Notes under the pieces: generated by a model
What the model was told of the DNA's origin: nothing
Seen by the model: the letters and a program-made list of their open reading frames with translations, nothing else
The model's database searches: none
From: Brevibacillus formosus
Lineage (GTDB): Bacteria; Bacillota; Bacilli; Brevibacillales; Brevibacillaceae
Reading direction: 5' to 3'
NCBI RefSeq assembly: GCF_003013405.1
Contig: NZ_PXZL01000033.1
Coordinates: 1-64,000 of the forward strand
DNA length: 64,000 nt
Shown here: positions 16,111 through 25,406 of the stretch, piece by piece
How positions within the stretch are numbered: position 1 is the stretch's first letter
How the letters are laid out: each line of letters opens with the position of its first letter
Program-made: the position numbers and the translations under genes

Positions 16111-18867
16111 ATGGGAAATAACAAGAAGTATTCCTGGTTGACCGGATTGCTGATTGTATTTGTTGGGATCGGCTTGCTGCTCGCTTGGAACGTGAATAGA
16201 AGCGGGAAGCAGGATGAACCGTTTCAAGGGATCAACAGCATCGCGGTCAATAGTCAAAAGGATGTCGTCCTCATAACGGATGGACACCAAAAGCTGACTA
16301 GCCTGTACCCCGATCGGACGCTAAGGTACCAGCAAGTACTGGAGCAAAATCCAGAAGAAGGCTTGGAAAATTTCACAGAGGTAGCCATCGACGAAGAAGG
16401 CTATGCGTACGTGCTGATCACAAAGCTCGATAGCTTTGGTTTGCGGACCGTATCTGAGAGAATCGTGCGAATGTCGCCAGATGGAGAAATCGTACAAGTC
16501 GTGTATGAGGATGCATACGGAGCGAACAGCTCGTACAAGCGAATCGGCAAGATACGCTCCCTGCAAGTCGCGAAAGATCGCCTTTATTTTTATGTGTATC
16601 AACATCCTGAAGTGATTGCCTATCAATTTGTACCCTCTGATTCACCCCCCACACAACTCTATCAAATCCAATTGCCTAATGAAGTATACGTCAATGAAAT
16701 TACAGGAGTAGACCCACGACATACCTATGTCACTACCAAGCGCGGAGAGTTTTTCCAGATCGACGTTCCCCCAGGAAGCGGGGAAGCTCAAGTAAAAGGT
16801 CCGCTTTACATTCACTCCGAACGCTCGGAAAAGAATCGTACCGTCCCCGATCATGTCAAAGTGGGGCCAGCAGGTCGCCTTCTTTTCTACAATTCTGATC
16901 AAAATGTCATTGAACGCTTCGATCCCGCACATCCAGATGAAATCGCCTTGATGGTGCCCTCCAAAACATTCGAGCAGATCAAGTCAAGCGATAGCAGCGC
17001 CTTAACGGCGTTTGCTATAACTCCCCAGTATGAGATCGTAGTCGCCACAGATAGTCAACTGGCCTTCCTGGACCAACAAGGAAATGTGATGACCAAGCTC
17101 ACGTCCCCGTCTATATCCGGAGAAGACCGCTTGAAGGAATGGACCTGGTGGACAGGATTGGGTATGGAAATTCTCTTGTTTTGTGTCATTCAGTTTCTGC
17201 TGTTTCGCCTCTTCCGGATTCCGTTGATTATCAAGCAAACGATTGTGATAGCCCCACTTATTGTTGTCCCTGTATTCCTTCAACTGGAGGGAACGAAGCT
17301 GACCTTCTCGTTTATGGAGCAGGAAAATCAAACCGATCTTCGTCTCCAAGCCTATGTGATTTCTACGCTGATCGAAGGGGACAAGCTGGATGGAATCAAC
17401 GGAGCCATTGATTACATGAATGCGGATTATCAAGCAGTACAGGCCAACCTGAAAAAACTGGAGGTCCCAGATGATGTGAATGTGAACAGGGGGCTGTACA
17501 AAACGATCTACAAATACAAAGATGGCGAATTGTTTCTCATGATGGATGACAATGACAGCGCAGAAGTATTTGAGAATGTGTCCATTGATGACGAGTTCCG
17601 CAGTGTGGTCATGAAACGGGAGATCGTCTCGGGTAAAGCACAGGATCGGACAGGCTACTGGATGTACGCGATGGCCCCGATCTACAACTCCGCAGGCAAG
17701 CTATCCGGTGTGTTGGAGTTGGGCAGAGAAATGAACGGGGTCCGCATACAGCACAACGAAATGTCCCGTGAGCTAGGCCGTGGCGCTGCGCTAGTCTGGT
17801 CGATTTGTGCGAGTCTATTCTTCCTTTTCTCGTGGCTGACATACCGAAACATCCGCAATCTGCAAACGAGCGTCTCCGATATGGGAAGAGGCGACTACAG
17901 CGTGGTGGCTAGGGTTCGCTCCATGGATGAAATTCAAAAGCTGGCAGAAAGCTTCAACCAAATGGCAAAGCGCATTCGTCAGTACATTTCGAATATCACG
18001 AGGATGAGCGAGGCGAACAATCGCTTTGTGCCGCAGCAGTTTATCCATTTTCTCGGGAAGGAAAGCATACTCGACGTGGAGCTGGGAGATCAGGTGGAGC
18101 GGGAAATGGCCATTATGCGAATGAGTCTGCAATCGTTTCATGCCATCTCGCATCGTCTGCGACCAGAGACGACCTTCCGCGTCATCAATGCGTTTCTCAA
18201 GCGTTTTGCTCCGATTGTGAACGAGAATCAAGGGATGATTACCGAATATCTCGATCCCGGGGTGCTTGCTGTTTATCCAAAAGAGGCTAAAGACGCGTTG
18301 GATGCGGCGGTACAGATGCGTCGTACGTTAGCAGACTATAACGAGCAACGGGCGGAAAAAGGATACGATCCGATTGAATTGCGAGTTGCCCTGCATCACG
18401 GTCCGCTGATGCTCGGAATTATTGGCGAGGCGACACGTCTCGAGGCTGCGATCATATCAGATCACGTCCGCGTAGTGGAGAAAATGGAAAAGATGGCAGA
18501 AACGCTCGGAGCCTGCATCCTGATGTCCGATTCGCTGTTTGCCGAGATGAGAGAGAGTACGCCATATCGATATCGTGATTTAGGCTGGGTGCATATCGAG
18601 GGAGAAGCTCAGCCGATGCATTTGTACGACGTATACGAGGGGGACGCTGCCCAGATTCGCGCTCACAAGGATGAGACGAAGGAGTTGTTTGAGCAAGCGA
18701 TTGCGATGTATCAAAATGGGAGGTTTCACGATGCACGCTCTGCTTTTTTGTCCGTCATCAAGCAAAACCGCTGGGATCAGGCGGCGCGACAGTATTTCTA
18801 CTTATGTGACGAATACGCGCAAAAAGGGGCAGAACGAGATTGGTCTGGCGAGTTGAAAATATCGTAG
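16111..18867 (+). CDS. Membrane sensor protein with degenerate class III adenylate cyclase domain
   Basis: A protein of about 918 residues. An N-terminal membrane helix is followed by a ~300-residue beta-propeller-like region, two hydrophobic helices near WTWWTGLGMEILLF, a sensor-type segment, another helix, a HAMP domain (IRNLQTSVSDMGRGDYS), a cyclase-homology domain and a C-terminal TPR-like tail (ELFEQAIAMYQNGRFHDARSAF). In the cyclase domain both metal-binding Asp positions are lost: the FADIRGFT motif is RMSLQSFH (S672) and the IGDA motif is LDPG (P716). The usual N/R transition-state residues are also gone, so it is probably not a cyclase. The start is uncertain: ATGs at 16093 and 16111 are both in frame. 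As first gene of the structural operon it may sense a signal or position the particle. Confidence 0.75.
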   Translation: MGNNKKYSWLTGLLIVFVGIGLLLAWNVNRSGKQDEPFQGINSIAVNSQKDVVLITDGHQKLTSLYPDRTLRYQQVLEQNPEEGLENFTEVAIDEEGYAYVLITKLDSFGLRTVSERIVRMSPDGEIVQVVYEDAYGANSSYKRIGKIRSLQVAKDRLYFYVYQHPEVIAYQFVPSDSPPTQLYQIQLPNEVYVNEITGVDPRHTYVTTKRGEFFQIDVPPGSGEAQVKGPLYIHSERSEKNRTVPDHVKVGPAGRLLFYNSDQNVIERFDPAHPDEIALMVPSKTFEQIKSSDSSALTAFAITPQYEIVVATDSQLAFLDQQGNVMTKLTSPSISGEDRLKEWTWWTGLGMEILLFCVIQFLLFRLFRIPLIIKQTIVIAPLIVVPVFLQLEGTKLTFSFMEQENQTDLRLQAYVISTLIEGDKLDGINGAIDYMNADYQAVQANLKKLEVPDDVNVNRGLYKTIYKYKDGELFLMMDDNDSAEVFENVSIDDEFRSVVMKREIVSGKAQDRTGYWMYAMAPIYNSAGKLSGVLELGREMNGVRIQHNEMSRELGRGAALVWSICASLFFLFSWLTYRNIRNLQTSVSDMGRGDYSVVARVRSMDEIQKLAESFNQMAKRIRQYISNITRMSEANNRFVPQQFIHFLGKESILDVELGDQVEREMAIMRMSLQSFHAISHRLRPETTFRVINAFLKRFAPIVNENQGMITEYLDPGVLAVYPKEAKDALDAAVQMRRTLADYNEQRAEKGYDPIELRVALHHGPLMLGIIGEATRLEAAIISDHVRVVEKMEKMAETLGACILMSDSLFAEMRESTPYRYRDLGWVHIEGEAQPMHLYDVYEGDAAQIRAHKDETKELFEQAIAMYQNGRFHDARSAFLSVIKQNRWDQAARQYFYLCDEYAQKGAERDWSGELKIS

Positions 18868-18885
18868 GAGCGGTGAAAAAGCGAA

Positions 18886-21048
18886 ATGACGAGTCCCGAA
18901 CCGAATCACAACCAGTGGAACTATTACGAAGAAATGCTTCGATGGCTGGATATTCATCTGATGCGCTTGCTGGCTGTGCGAGCACAGCAGGGGGATGATT
19001 ATCCGCTTGATCAAATGAGGGGGGTGATTGTCACAGAGGAAGAGGTCATACAATTACTCGAGGCAGCTCCGCCTGCAACGCAGCTATGGGAAGTCTTCAC
19101 AGAGCGGCTGGCAGCATGCGAGGAACGACTTCATGCCCTGCACATGCGTGAAGCGGAAGCGGGTAGCGTACCGATTTTGGCAGTGGCAGACGCTTTTTCA
19201 CTCAACCGCTTCGAGCTGGGGTGTTTATTTCTTTGCCTGTCAGTCGAGCTGGATCGGAAGTACGAAAAGCTGTTTGGCTACCTCCTCGATGATATTACGT
19301 GCAAGTCACCTACTCCCGAATTGGCGATGCAGCTATTTTGCCGGACAGCGACCGAGAGAATGGAAGCCTGGACAGCGTTTGCGCAAAAAAGCAAGCTGGG
19401 CCGATTGTTGCTTTTTACCGAGGGGGACATGGGCGGCAGCGGCTCTTGGCTCTCTCGTCCGTTAAAGCTGGATGAACGCATGCTGCACTTTTTGACAACG
19501 AAGAATGGAGGTGATGCGAGTCTGCCGCTTTGGCTATCCTGGAGCTTGCCAGATCAAGAGTTGGAACCGTTGGTAGGAGAGAGCGCGATTCATTTGCAGG
19601 AGCGCTTTGAAACATTGTGGGAAACGGCAGGAGCAGATTCGGAGCGGCTACTCCTGCATTTGCATGGTCCGACTGGCGTTGGCAAAAGGCATCGAGTGAA
19701 GCATCTGTTTCATCGGGTCAGGCGACCGGTGCTGTTCGTCGACGCAGAGCGCTTGATCCGCGAGGAAGCTTTTTCACGAAGAGTACAGCAGATCTTGCGG
19801 GAGGTACAGCTTCGTCGGGGTGTTCTGTGCTTGCATCAGTTCGAGGTGTTTCTGACAGAAGAGGTACAAACAGTTGGGCGCAAGCAGCTGTTGATAGATG
19901 AACTCGAAAGCTTTTCACGCCCCATTGCCATTGTGTCGAAAAGTCAATGGAAGCCGGAAAGCGCTCTGGGGAAGCGGATTTGGCTGGAAATGGAGGTGCC
20001 TAGTCCAGATGAAACGGAAAGGAGGCGATTATGGGAGACGGGCCGTGCAGGCATGAGCTTTTCTCAAGAGATTGATGTAGGCGTTTTGGCAGGTAAATTC
20101 AAGCTGAATGCCGGGCAAATCACCCGGGCGCTTCACAGAGCAAACGAGATGGCGATGCAGACGAAAGACAGGATCATTACGAAAGCACATCTCCATGAAG
20201 CTTGCTTCCTGCAAATGCGACATGGGCTAGAAAAGCACGCCACACGCTTGAACCCCAAATACAGCTGGGAAGATCTGATTTTGCCTGAGGAGCAACTTAC
20301 TTTGTTGCGGAATGCCTGCAATCAGGTGACCTATCGAAATGTCGTTTTGGGGGAGTGGGGCTTTGGGCGAAAGCTCTCTTATGGCAAGGGCGTCAGCATG
20401 TTGTTTGCTGGGCCTCCGGGTACGGGCAAGACGATGTCGGCGGAAGTCGTGGCAAAGGAGCTAGGTCTGGAGCTTTTTAAAATTGACTTGTCGCAGGTGA
20501 TCAGCAAGTACGTTGGAGAGACGGAAAAAAATCTCCACCACATCTTCTCGGAAGCGAGAATAGGCAATGCCATCCTCTTCTTTGATGAAGCCGATGCCCT
20601 TTTTGGCAAGCGCTCAGAAGTGAAAGATTCGCATGACAAATACGCAAATGTGGAAACGGCCTACTTGCTGCAAAAGATGGAGGAGTACGAGGGAGTCTCC
20701 ATTTTGGCGACGAATCTCCTGCAAAATTTTGACGAGGCCTTCATTCGCAGAATCAACTACGTGGTGAAGTTTCCTTTTCCTGAACCGTACTATCGCGAAG
20801 AAATATGGCGCAGCATGTTCCCGGCCGATACACCGCGAGCTGCTGACATCGATTTTGAGTTTCTTGCGTCCAAGCTGCACATTGCTGGGGGCGGAATCAA
20901 AAATGTGGTTCTCGCAGCATCCTTCTTAGCTGCATCGGAAGGCAAACCCGTTTCCATGAGTCATTTGATTGCGGCTGCGAAGCAGGAGTTAAAAAAGACG
21001 GGTAAGCTGCTATTGAAAGAGGATTTGGGGGAGTACGCCAACAGGTAG
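18886..21048 (+). CDS. eCIS AAA+ ATPase (Afp15-like)
   Basis: A protein of 720 residues with tandem AAA domains. The first is degenerate, with a HGPTGVGKRHRV P-loop and no clear Walker B. The second is intact, with Walker A GPPGTGKT at 509-516 and Walker B ILFFDEADALFG (D567, E568), followed by sensor and arginine-finger segments (NFDEAFIRRINYVVKFPFP). A classical VAT/FtsH-like ATPase of this shape accompanies nearly all eCIS loci and is thought to help particle assembly. It starts 18 bp after the cyclase-like gene. Confidence 0.88.
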   Translation: MTSPEPNHNQWNYYEEMLRWLDIHLMRLLAVRAQQGDDYPLDQMRGVIVTEEEVIQLLEAAPPATQLWEVFTERLAACEERLHALHMREAEAGSVPILAVADAFSLNRFELGCLFLCLSVELDRKYEKLFGYLLDDITCKSPTPELAMQLFCRTATERMEAWTAFAQKSKLGRLLLFTEGDMGGSGSWLSRPLKLDERMLHFLTTKNGGDASLPLWLSWSLPDQELEPLVGESAIHLQERFETLWETAGADSERLLLHLHGPTGVGKRHRVKHLFHRVRRPVLFVDAERLIREEAFSRRVQQILREVQLRRGVLCLHQFEVFLTEEVQTVGRKQLLIDELESFSRPIAIVSKSQWKPESALGKRIWLEMEVPSPDETERRRLWETGRAGMSFSQEIDVGVLAGKFKLNAGQITRALHRANEMAMQTKDRIITKAHLHEACFLQMRHGLEKHATRLNPKYSWEDLILPEEQLTLLRNACNQVTYRNVVLGEWGFGRKLSYGKGVSMLFAGPPGTGKTMSAEVVAKELGLELFKIDLSQVISKYVGETEKNLHHIFSEARIGNAILFFDEADALFGKRSEVKDSHDKYANVETAYLLQKMEEYEGVSILATNLLQNFDEAFIRRINYVVKFPFPEPYYREEIWRSMFPADTPRAADIDFEFLASKLHIAGGGIKNVVLAASFLAASEGKPVSMSHLIAAAKQELKKTGKLLLKEDLGEYANR

Positions 21049-21160
21049 CATGTCGAAGGAAGTGTGTAATTTTACAAAATTAGATAAAAATTCATGCAAA
21101 ACCATTAATTTGAATGTTATGATAAGTATATTCTGTCAAATAATGTCGAGGTGAACAGGT

Positions 21161-21733
21161 ATCAGCCAGTACACCGCCATTGCTGAAGTAGGAGAGACGC
21201 TGCTCGCTCTTTTGCGAAAAGAGATGACGCCGGAGCCGATCAGCCAACCCGAGCTGATTGGTCTAAGCTCGCCTGCTCAGCCAGGAGATTTGGCGTTAGC
21301 CTTGTTTTTATACGAAATCCGGGAAAGTCAGGAGAGGCAGCACATGATGATCAGTGAAGGTACTGATCAGTTGCGATATCCCCCAATGACGGTCAATCTC
21401 TCCTACATATTGACTGCCCATTCCCCAGCAGAACAGCATACCCGCATGCTGGACGAGCACCGCATCCTCGGGCGTGCCATGCAGGTTCTCTACGACAACG
21501 CCATTTTGCGTGGCGATCAGCTCCAAGGCTCTCTTGCAAACATGGATACAGAGCTTCGTGTCGTCGTGGAGCAGCCTCCCGTTGATAAACTCATCCAACT
21601 CTTTCCACATGTTCCGTACAAGCTATCCATCGGCTACTCGGTAGGGCCGGTTCATATCGATTCAACCCGAGTTCGTTCAACGAAGCGCGTACTGGAACGG
21701 GATATTCGCATACGAGGGGAAGGTCATGGTTAA
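21161..21733 (+). CDS. DUF4255 (Pvc16_N/Afp16-like) tail terminator protein, probable ATC start
   Basis: A protein of about 190 residues matching the DUF4255 family, the cap/terminator that ends the sheath-tube stack in eCIS particles. The usual N-terminal pattern (SQYTAIAEVGETLLALL) is encoded upstream of the first conventional start (TTG at 21212, no ribosome site). GAGGTGA at 21148-21154 sits 6 bases before ATC at 21161, exactly where the family's first residue would be, so ATC (or less likely ATT at 21179) is the probable start. The only upstream in-frame codons before a stop at 21152 are ACA and GGT. The stop overlaps the next start by one base. Confidence 0.8.
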   Translation: MSQYTAIAEVGETLLALLRKEMTPEPISQPELIGLSSPAQPGDLALALFLYEIRESQERQHMMISEGTDQLRYPPMTVNLSYILTAHSPAEQHTRMLDEHRILGRAMQVLYDNAILRGDQLQGSLANMDTELRVVVEQPPVDKLIQLFPHVPYKLSIGYSVGPVHIDSTRVRSTKRVLERDIRIRGEGHG

Positions 21734-22539
21734 TGGATCAGCATTTCCAGGTGCGCATTCGTTCCGTCTTCTCGTATGCCGTCCGTCTGGTGGACATGTA
21801 TACAAGAGGAGCTCCTTTTCGCTCGAGCTTGTCTGTTCGTTTGGCGAATCATCCACAAGTGCCCATAGCCAAAGGGGACGGATGGTATATCTTTACTGAT
21901 TTGCCTGATGGGATTTACTCGCTCAACATAAGCAGCCGGGAGTATATGGATCGCTTCGTGACTTTCTCCGTGATCACTGGGAGTACATCTTACTCCGAAC
22001 GAATCATTTACTTGCATCCGAGTCCAGCCTATCCATTCCGGTCAGGAGACTCCCTTGTTCGAGGGAGAGCCTGCGTGGCGGATGGTTCCCCAGCTGGCGG
22101 AGCCTGTGTGCAGGCTGTCATCTCATATGAGCGAGATGCCCCGGTGAAATTGGCCGAGGACGCAGACAAAGAGGCTACGGAGCTAATCGTAGCCAGTAAA
22201 AAGGGTCAAGTCGATTTGGCTGACGCTTTTCTTCTCGAAACACCCACATGCAAAGGGACGATCATTCGTTTTGCAAGTCCCCCAAAAGGTCGGGTTTACC
22301 CCTTGGCCGAACCTCTTTCTTTTGCCTACCCAAGAGGCACTGTCTTACTCCCACTGCTCGAGACGAACTGCGACGACAGAGGAGAATTCGTAGTTGCCCT
22401 TCCTTTGTTTCTGGAAAAAACTCATGCGCGTATGAAAATTGAAGTGCGGCGGGAAGAAGCCGCTGGTTTTGCCGAGCTTTCCATTCAAGCCGGTACGACC
22501 CAATCCATAGGTATCATCCAAATGAACAGATTTAAATAG
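21733..22539 (+). CDS. eCIS-associated carboxypeptidase-regulatory-like protein
   Basis: A protein of 268 residues. The first ~100 residues resemble the beta-sandwich found in 'carboxypeptidase regulatory-like' proteins (VRLANHPQVPIAKGDGWYIFTDLPDGIYSLNIS), and the rest is a second beta-rich region with a similar pattern (RGRACVADGSPAGGACVQAVISYE). Proteins of this type sit beside DUF4255 in many eCIS loci; their role is unknown, possibly structural. It overlaps the DUF4255 stop by one base and is followed by 173 bp before the sheath gene. Confidence 0.6.
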   Translation: MDQHFQVRIRSVFSYAVRLVDMYTRGAPFRSSLSVRLANHPQVPIAKGDGWYIFTDLPDGIYSLNISSREYMDRFVTFSVITGSTSYSERIIYLHPSPAYPFRSGDSLVRGRACVADGSPAGGACVQAVISYERDAPVKLAEDADKEATELIVASKKGQVDLADAFLLETPTCKGTIIRFASPPKGRVYPLAEPLSFAYPRGTVLLPLLETNCDDRGEFVVALPLFLEKTHARMKIEVRREEAAGFAELSIQAGTTQSIGIIQMNRFK

Positions 22540-22648
22540 GGTGATCCGGCAGTTGTTTGGCGTCGGTTCATGACATCCTGCTGCCTGATTATAGAGCAAG
22601 ATTCACGTATCCAAACAATAAGTGGTGAAGCAAGTGATGAAATTAATC

Positions 22649-22756
22649 GGAGGGAGGGACTGATTGCAGGTTTCTGCTGCTGATACATGCGGAACTCTCC
22701 AATCAGGTTACGATGCCAGAGTACTTATCACCAGGGGTGTATGTCGAGGAGTTTGA
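22649..22756 (+). other. Strong ribosome site and possible 30-codon leader ORF overlapping the sheath start
   Basis: GGAGGGAGGG (22649-22658) is the strongest ribosome-binding sequence in this stretch, but it lies 54 bp before the sheath ATG. It is 5 bases before TTG at 22664, which opens a 30-codon frame ending at 22756, overlapping the sheath start in another frame. Either this is a translational-coupling leader or it is coincidental. Confidence 0.3.
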
Positions 22757-24473
22757 TAGTGGCCCCGTTCCCATGGAGGGAGCGAGTACGAGCACGGCCG
22801 GCTTTATCGGGCTGGCCCAAAAAGGACCCGTTGCGGGATTGCCTGAGCTGATTACAGGTGTCAATGATTTCCGCAAGTTGTTCGGTTCCTATTTGTCTGA
22901 GAATGCGTTTGGCGAATACCGTTATCTTGCCTACGCAGTGGATCACTTCTTTCTGAATGGAGGCTCCCGTTGCTATGTAATGCGGGTAGCGCCAGCAGAT
23001 GCGAAGTCGGCTTCCAATGAAGGCAACAGCGAAGGAGCTGTCCTTCGAATTGCTGCCAAAAACCCGGGGGCATGGGGAAATCAGATCCGCGTAAATTTGA
23101 TTCCGTCGAGCAAGGCAAAAACGCAGATTTACGAGCAGCTAGGCGAGACTCCTAAATACCGCGTGAAAAACAGTGCTGGCTTTCAACCAGGTGATGTCGT
23201 TTCTTTCTATGACGGTGAAACCAAGCAGTACAGCGAAGTGGTTTCTTCCCAAGACAATGTGATCGAGTTGTCTGCCGTGCTTACAGGAGACGTCATCGAT
23301 AACAATCTGCTGCCGGTCAAAATTTTGTCTACATGCGAATTTACCGTGCAGGTCTTCTACAACGATGAGGCCGAAGAGTTCGATAAATGCTCGCTCAATG
23401 TCTCTGCTGCCAATCATGTCAGCAAGCTGTTGTCCAAGAGCAATATCGTAGAGGTCGAAGCGGGTGCTGCCCCAGCGGGCCCAGAGGTCATTCCGCCTTT
23501 TACCGTCATTTCAGGGATAGCGGAAGAAATCCAATCTGAGGGCGGGAAGACGGAATTCGGTCTGTATCCAATCTCGTTGGCAGGGGGCAGCGACGGTTCT
23601 GTCGCCAATCTGTCAGCGGGCGAATACATGGGGGAGGACCATGGACCGGGAAAACGTACGGGAATTCAAGCCTTCATTGATAACGACGAAGTGAGCATTA
23701 TGGCCATTCCTGGCGTGACAGACCCAAATGTGCAGCTCGCGCTTGTGGCTCATTGTGAAAACCTGAAAAGCCGCTTCGCCATCCTCGATATCCCACGCGA
23801 CAAGAAAAAAGTAAGCGATGTGTTGACGCATCGCAATATTTTCGATACGCAATACGCTGCTATCTACAATCCTTGGCTGCAAGTGTTCGATCCGCTGGAC
23901 AAGCGTAACATCTACATTCCGCCATCAGGCTCCATGGCTGGTATTTACGCGCGCTCGGACAACACCCGCGGCGTCCACAAGGCGCCTGCAAACGAGGTCG
24001 TACGTGGCTGCACAGGACTGGATTGCCAGTACAATACGGGCGAGCAGGATATTTTGAATCCAAAGGGAGTCAACCTGATTCGCGCGTTTACAGGTCAAGG
24101 AATTCGCGTCTGGGGTGCACGGACGATGTCATCCAACGGGCTATGGAAGTACATAAACGTACGCCGCCTGTTCATTTTCCTCGAACAATCGATCAAAAAC
24201 GGGACAAACTGGGTGGTATTTGAGCCGAATGACGAGAGGTTGTGGGCCCGCGTCCAACGCACGATTGATTCTTTCCTGACGCGTGTCTGGCGAGATGGTG
24301 CGTTGATGGGCTCAAGTCCGCAGGAAGCCTTCTACATTCAAATCGGCAGAAGCACGATGACGCAAGATGATATCGACAATGGCAGATTGATCTGCGTGAT
24401 TGGTGTAGCTCCTGTCAAACCAGCAGAGTTCGTCATCTTCCGTATTACGCAAAAAACATCTGATCAGCAATAA
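22713..24473 (+). CDS. Contractile tail sheath protein (eCIS)
   Basis: A protein of 586 residues that forms the contractile sheath. The N terminus has the family signature YLSPGVYVEEFDSGPVPMEG, then STAGFIGLAQKGP. The conserved C-terminal domain carries RGVHKAPANE, NLIRAFTGQGIRVWGARTM, YINVRRLFIFLEQSI and ends in a strand (PAEFVIFRI) that in this family donates to neighbouring subunits. Only one sheath gene is present, whereas Afp/PVC systems have three. No good ribosome site is adjacent to the ATG; the N-terminal motif fixes the start. Confidence 0.96.
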   Translation: MPEYLSPGVYVEEFDSGPVPMEGASTSTAGFIGLAQKGPVAGLPELITGVNDFRKLFGSYLSENAFGEYRYLAYAVDHFFLNGGSRCYVMRVAPADAKSASNEGNSEGAVLRIAAKNPGAWGNQIRVNLIPSSKAKTQIYEQLGETPKYRVKNSAGFQPGDVVSFYDGETKQYSEVVSSQDNVIELSAVLTGDVIDNNLLPVKILSTCEFTVQVFYNDEAEEFDKCSLNVSAANHVSKLLSKSNIVEVEAGAAPAGPEVIPPFTVISGIAEEIQSEGGKTEFGLYPISLAGGSDGSVANLSAGEYMGEDHGPGKRTGIQAFIDNDEVSIMAIPGVTDPNVQLALVAHCENLKSRFAILDIPRDKKKVSDVLTHRNIFDTQYAAIYNPWLQVFDPLDKRNIYIPPSGSMAGIYARSDNTRGVHKAPANEVVRGCTGLDCQYNTGEQDILNPKGVNLIRAFTGQGIRVWGARTMSSNGLWKYINVRRLFIFLEQSIKNGTNWVVFEPNDERLWARVQRTIDSFLTRVWRDGALMGSSPQEAFYIQIGRSTMTQDDIDNGRLICVIGVAPVKPAEFVIFRITQKTSDQQ

Positions 24474-24510
24474 TTCACGGCGAAAAACGGTGTGAGGAAA
24501 GGGGTACAGT

Positions 24511-24942
24511 ATGGCAGATCGTAAGGATCCATACCGCAAGTTTCGGTATCGGGTAGAGATGGACGGCATTCAGCAGGCAGGCTTCAGTGAGGTGTCGGGC
24601 TTTGATGCGTCTGTGGACGTAGTCGAGTATCGCGAAGGCAATGAGGTGATTACACCGCGCAAGCTCCCGGGCTTGGCGAAGTACGGGAATATCACGCTGA
24701 AATGGGGCGTGACGGATTCGATGGATTTGTACAACTGGATGCAGGATACCATTCAGGGCAAGGTCGCACGCAAAACGGTCACGATCATTGCCATCAATGA
24801 AGCCGGAGATGATGTCGCTACATGGAAGGTCATCGAAGCATGGCCGACCAAATACACGGCGCCTGATTTTAACGGTACGTCTTCAGAGGTAGCGATTGAG
24901 CAGCTGGAAATTGCCCATGAAGGAATGACACGCACGAAATAA
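24511..24942 (+). CDS. Inner tube protein 1 (gp19-like, eCIS)
   Basis: A protein of 143 residues of the T4 gp19-like tube family (PYRKFRYRVEMDGIQQAGFSEVSGF, then LPGLAKYGNITLKWG, AIEQLEIAHEGM). Stacked hexamers form the tube inside the sheath. AGGAAAGGGG precedes the start. It is probably the major tube subunit, given its position directly behind the sheath and the intercistronic hairpin after it. Confidence 0.95.
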   Translation: MADRKDPYRKFRYRVEMDGIQQAGFSEVSGFDASVDVVEYREGNEVITPRKLPGLAKYGNITLKWGVTDSMDLYNWMQDTIQGKVARKTVTIIAINEAGDDVATWKVIEAWPTKYTAPDFNGTSSEVAIEQLEIAHEGMTRTK

Positions 24943-24960
24943 TAGAAAATCCCGACGTCA

Positions 24961-24997
24961 AAGAGTGGCAAAGAAAAGGCTTACCTTTGTCACTCTT
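24961..24997 (+). promoter_or_regulatory. Intercistronic hairpin after the sheath-tube genes
   Basis: AAGAGTGGCAAAG (24961-24973) pairs with CTTTGTCACTCTT (24985-24997): 13 bp with one G-U pair and an 11-base loop. No T-run follows. It may stabilise or help process the sheath-tube mRNA, or attenuate downstream transcription. Confidence 0.6.
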
Positions 24998-25028
24998 GCT
25001 GGCCTCGGATGATGAGGAGGATGACACC

Positions 25029-25406
25029 ATGGCATTTAAAACGGAATACGAATTTGAGCTCCCACGCGGCTATGTCGATGAGGAAGGCAACCTGCACAAG
25101 CGAGGAATCATGCGCTTGGCGACGGCTGCCGACGAAATTTTGCCGATGCGTGATCCGCGCGTTCAGCAAAACCCCGGCTACCTGACGATTATTTTGTTGA
25201 CGAGAGTAATTACCAAGCTGGGAGATGTACGGGGAATAGACACAAAAGTGGTGGAACGGCTGTTTACGGCGGATCTCGCGTACCTGCAAAACCTGTACAG
25301 ACAAATCAATGAATTGGACAGCTCGATGTTCAAGACATCTTGTCCGAAATGCGAGCATGAATTTCAGGTAGACATGGCTTTTTCAGGGGCGCTGGAGGGA
25401 GTATGA
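25029..25406 (+). CDS. Small eCIS tail assembly protein with CxxC
   Basis: A protein of 125 residues (EYEFELPRGYVDEEGNLHKRGIMRLATAADEILP). The family is found between tube genes in eCIS loci and is annotated as a phage tail assembly protein. The C-terminal region has a CPKCEHEF motif that could bind zinc with a partner. A longer frame from 24987 exists, but GAGGAGGA at 25015-25022 places the start at 25029. Its stop overlaps the next start (ATGA). Confidence 0.8.
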   Translation: MAFKTEYEFELPRGYVDEEGNLHKRGIMRLATAADEILPMRDPRVQQNPGYLTIILLTRVITKLGDVRGIDTKVVERLFTADLAYLQNLYRQINELDSSMFKTSCPKCEHEFQVDMAFSGALEGV

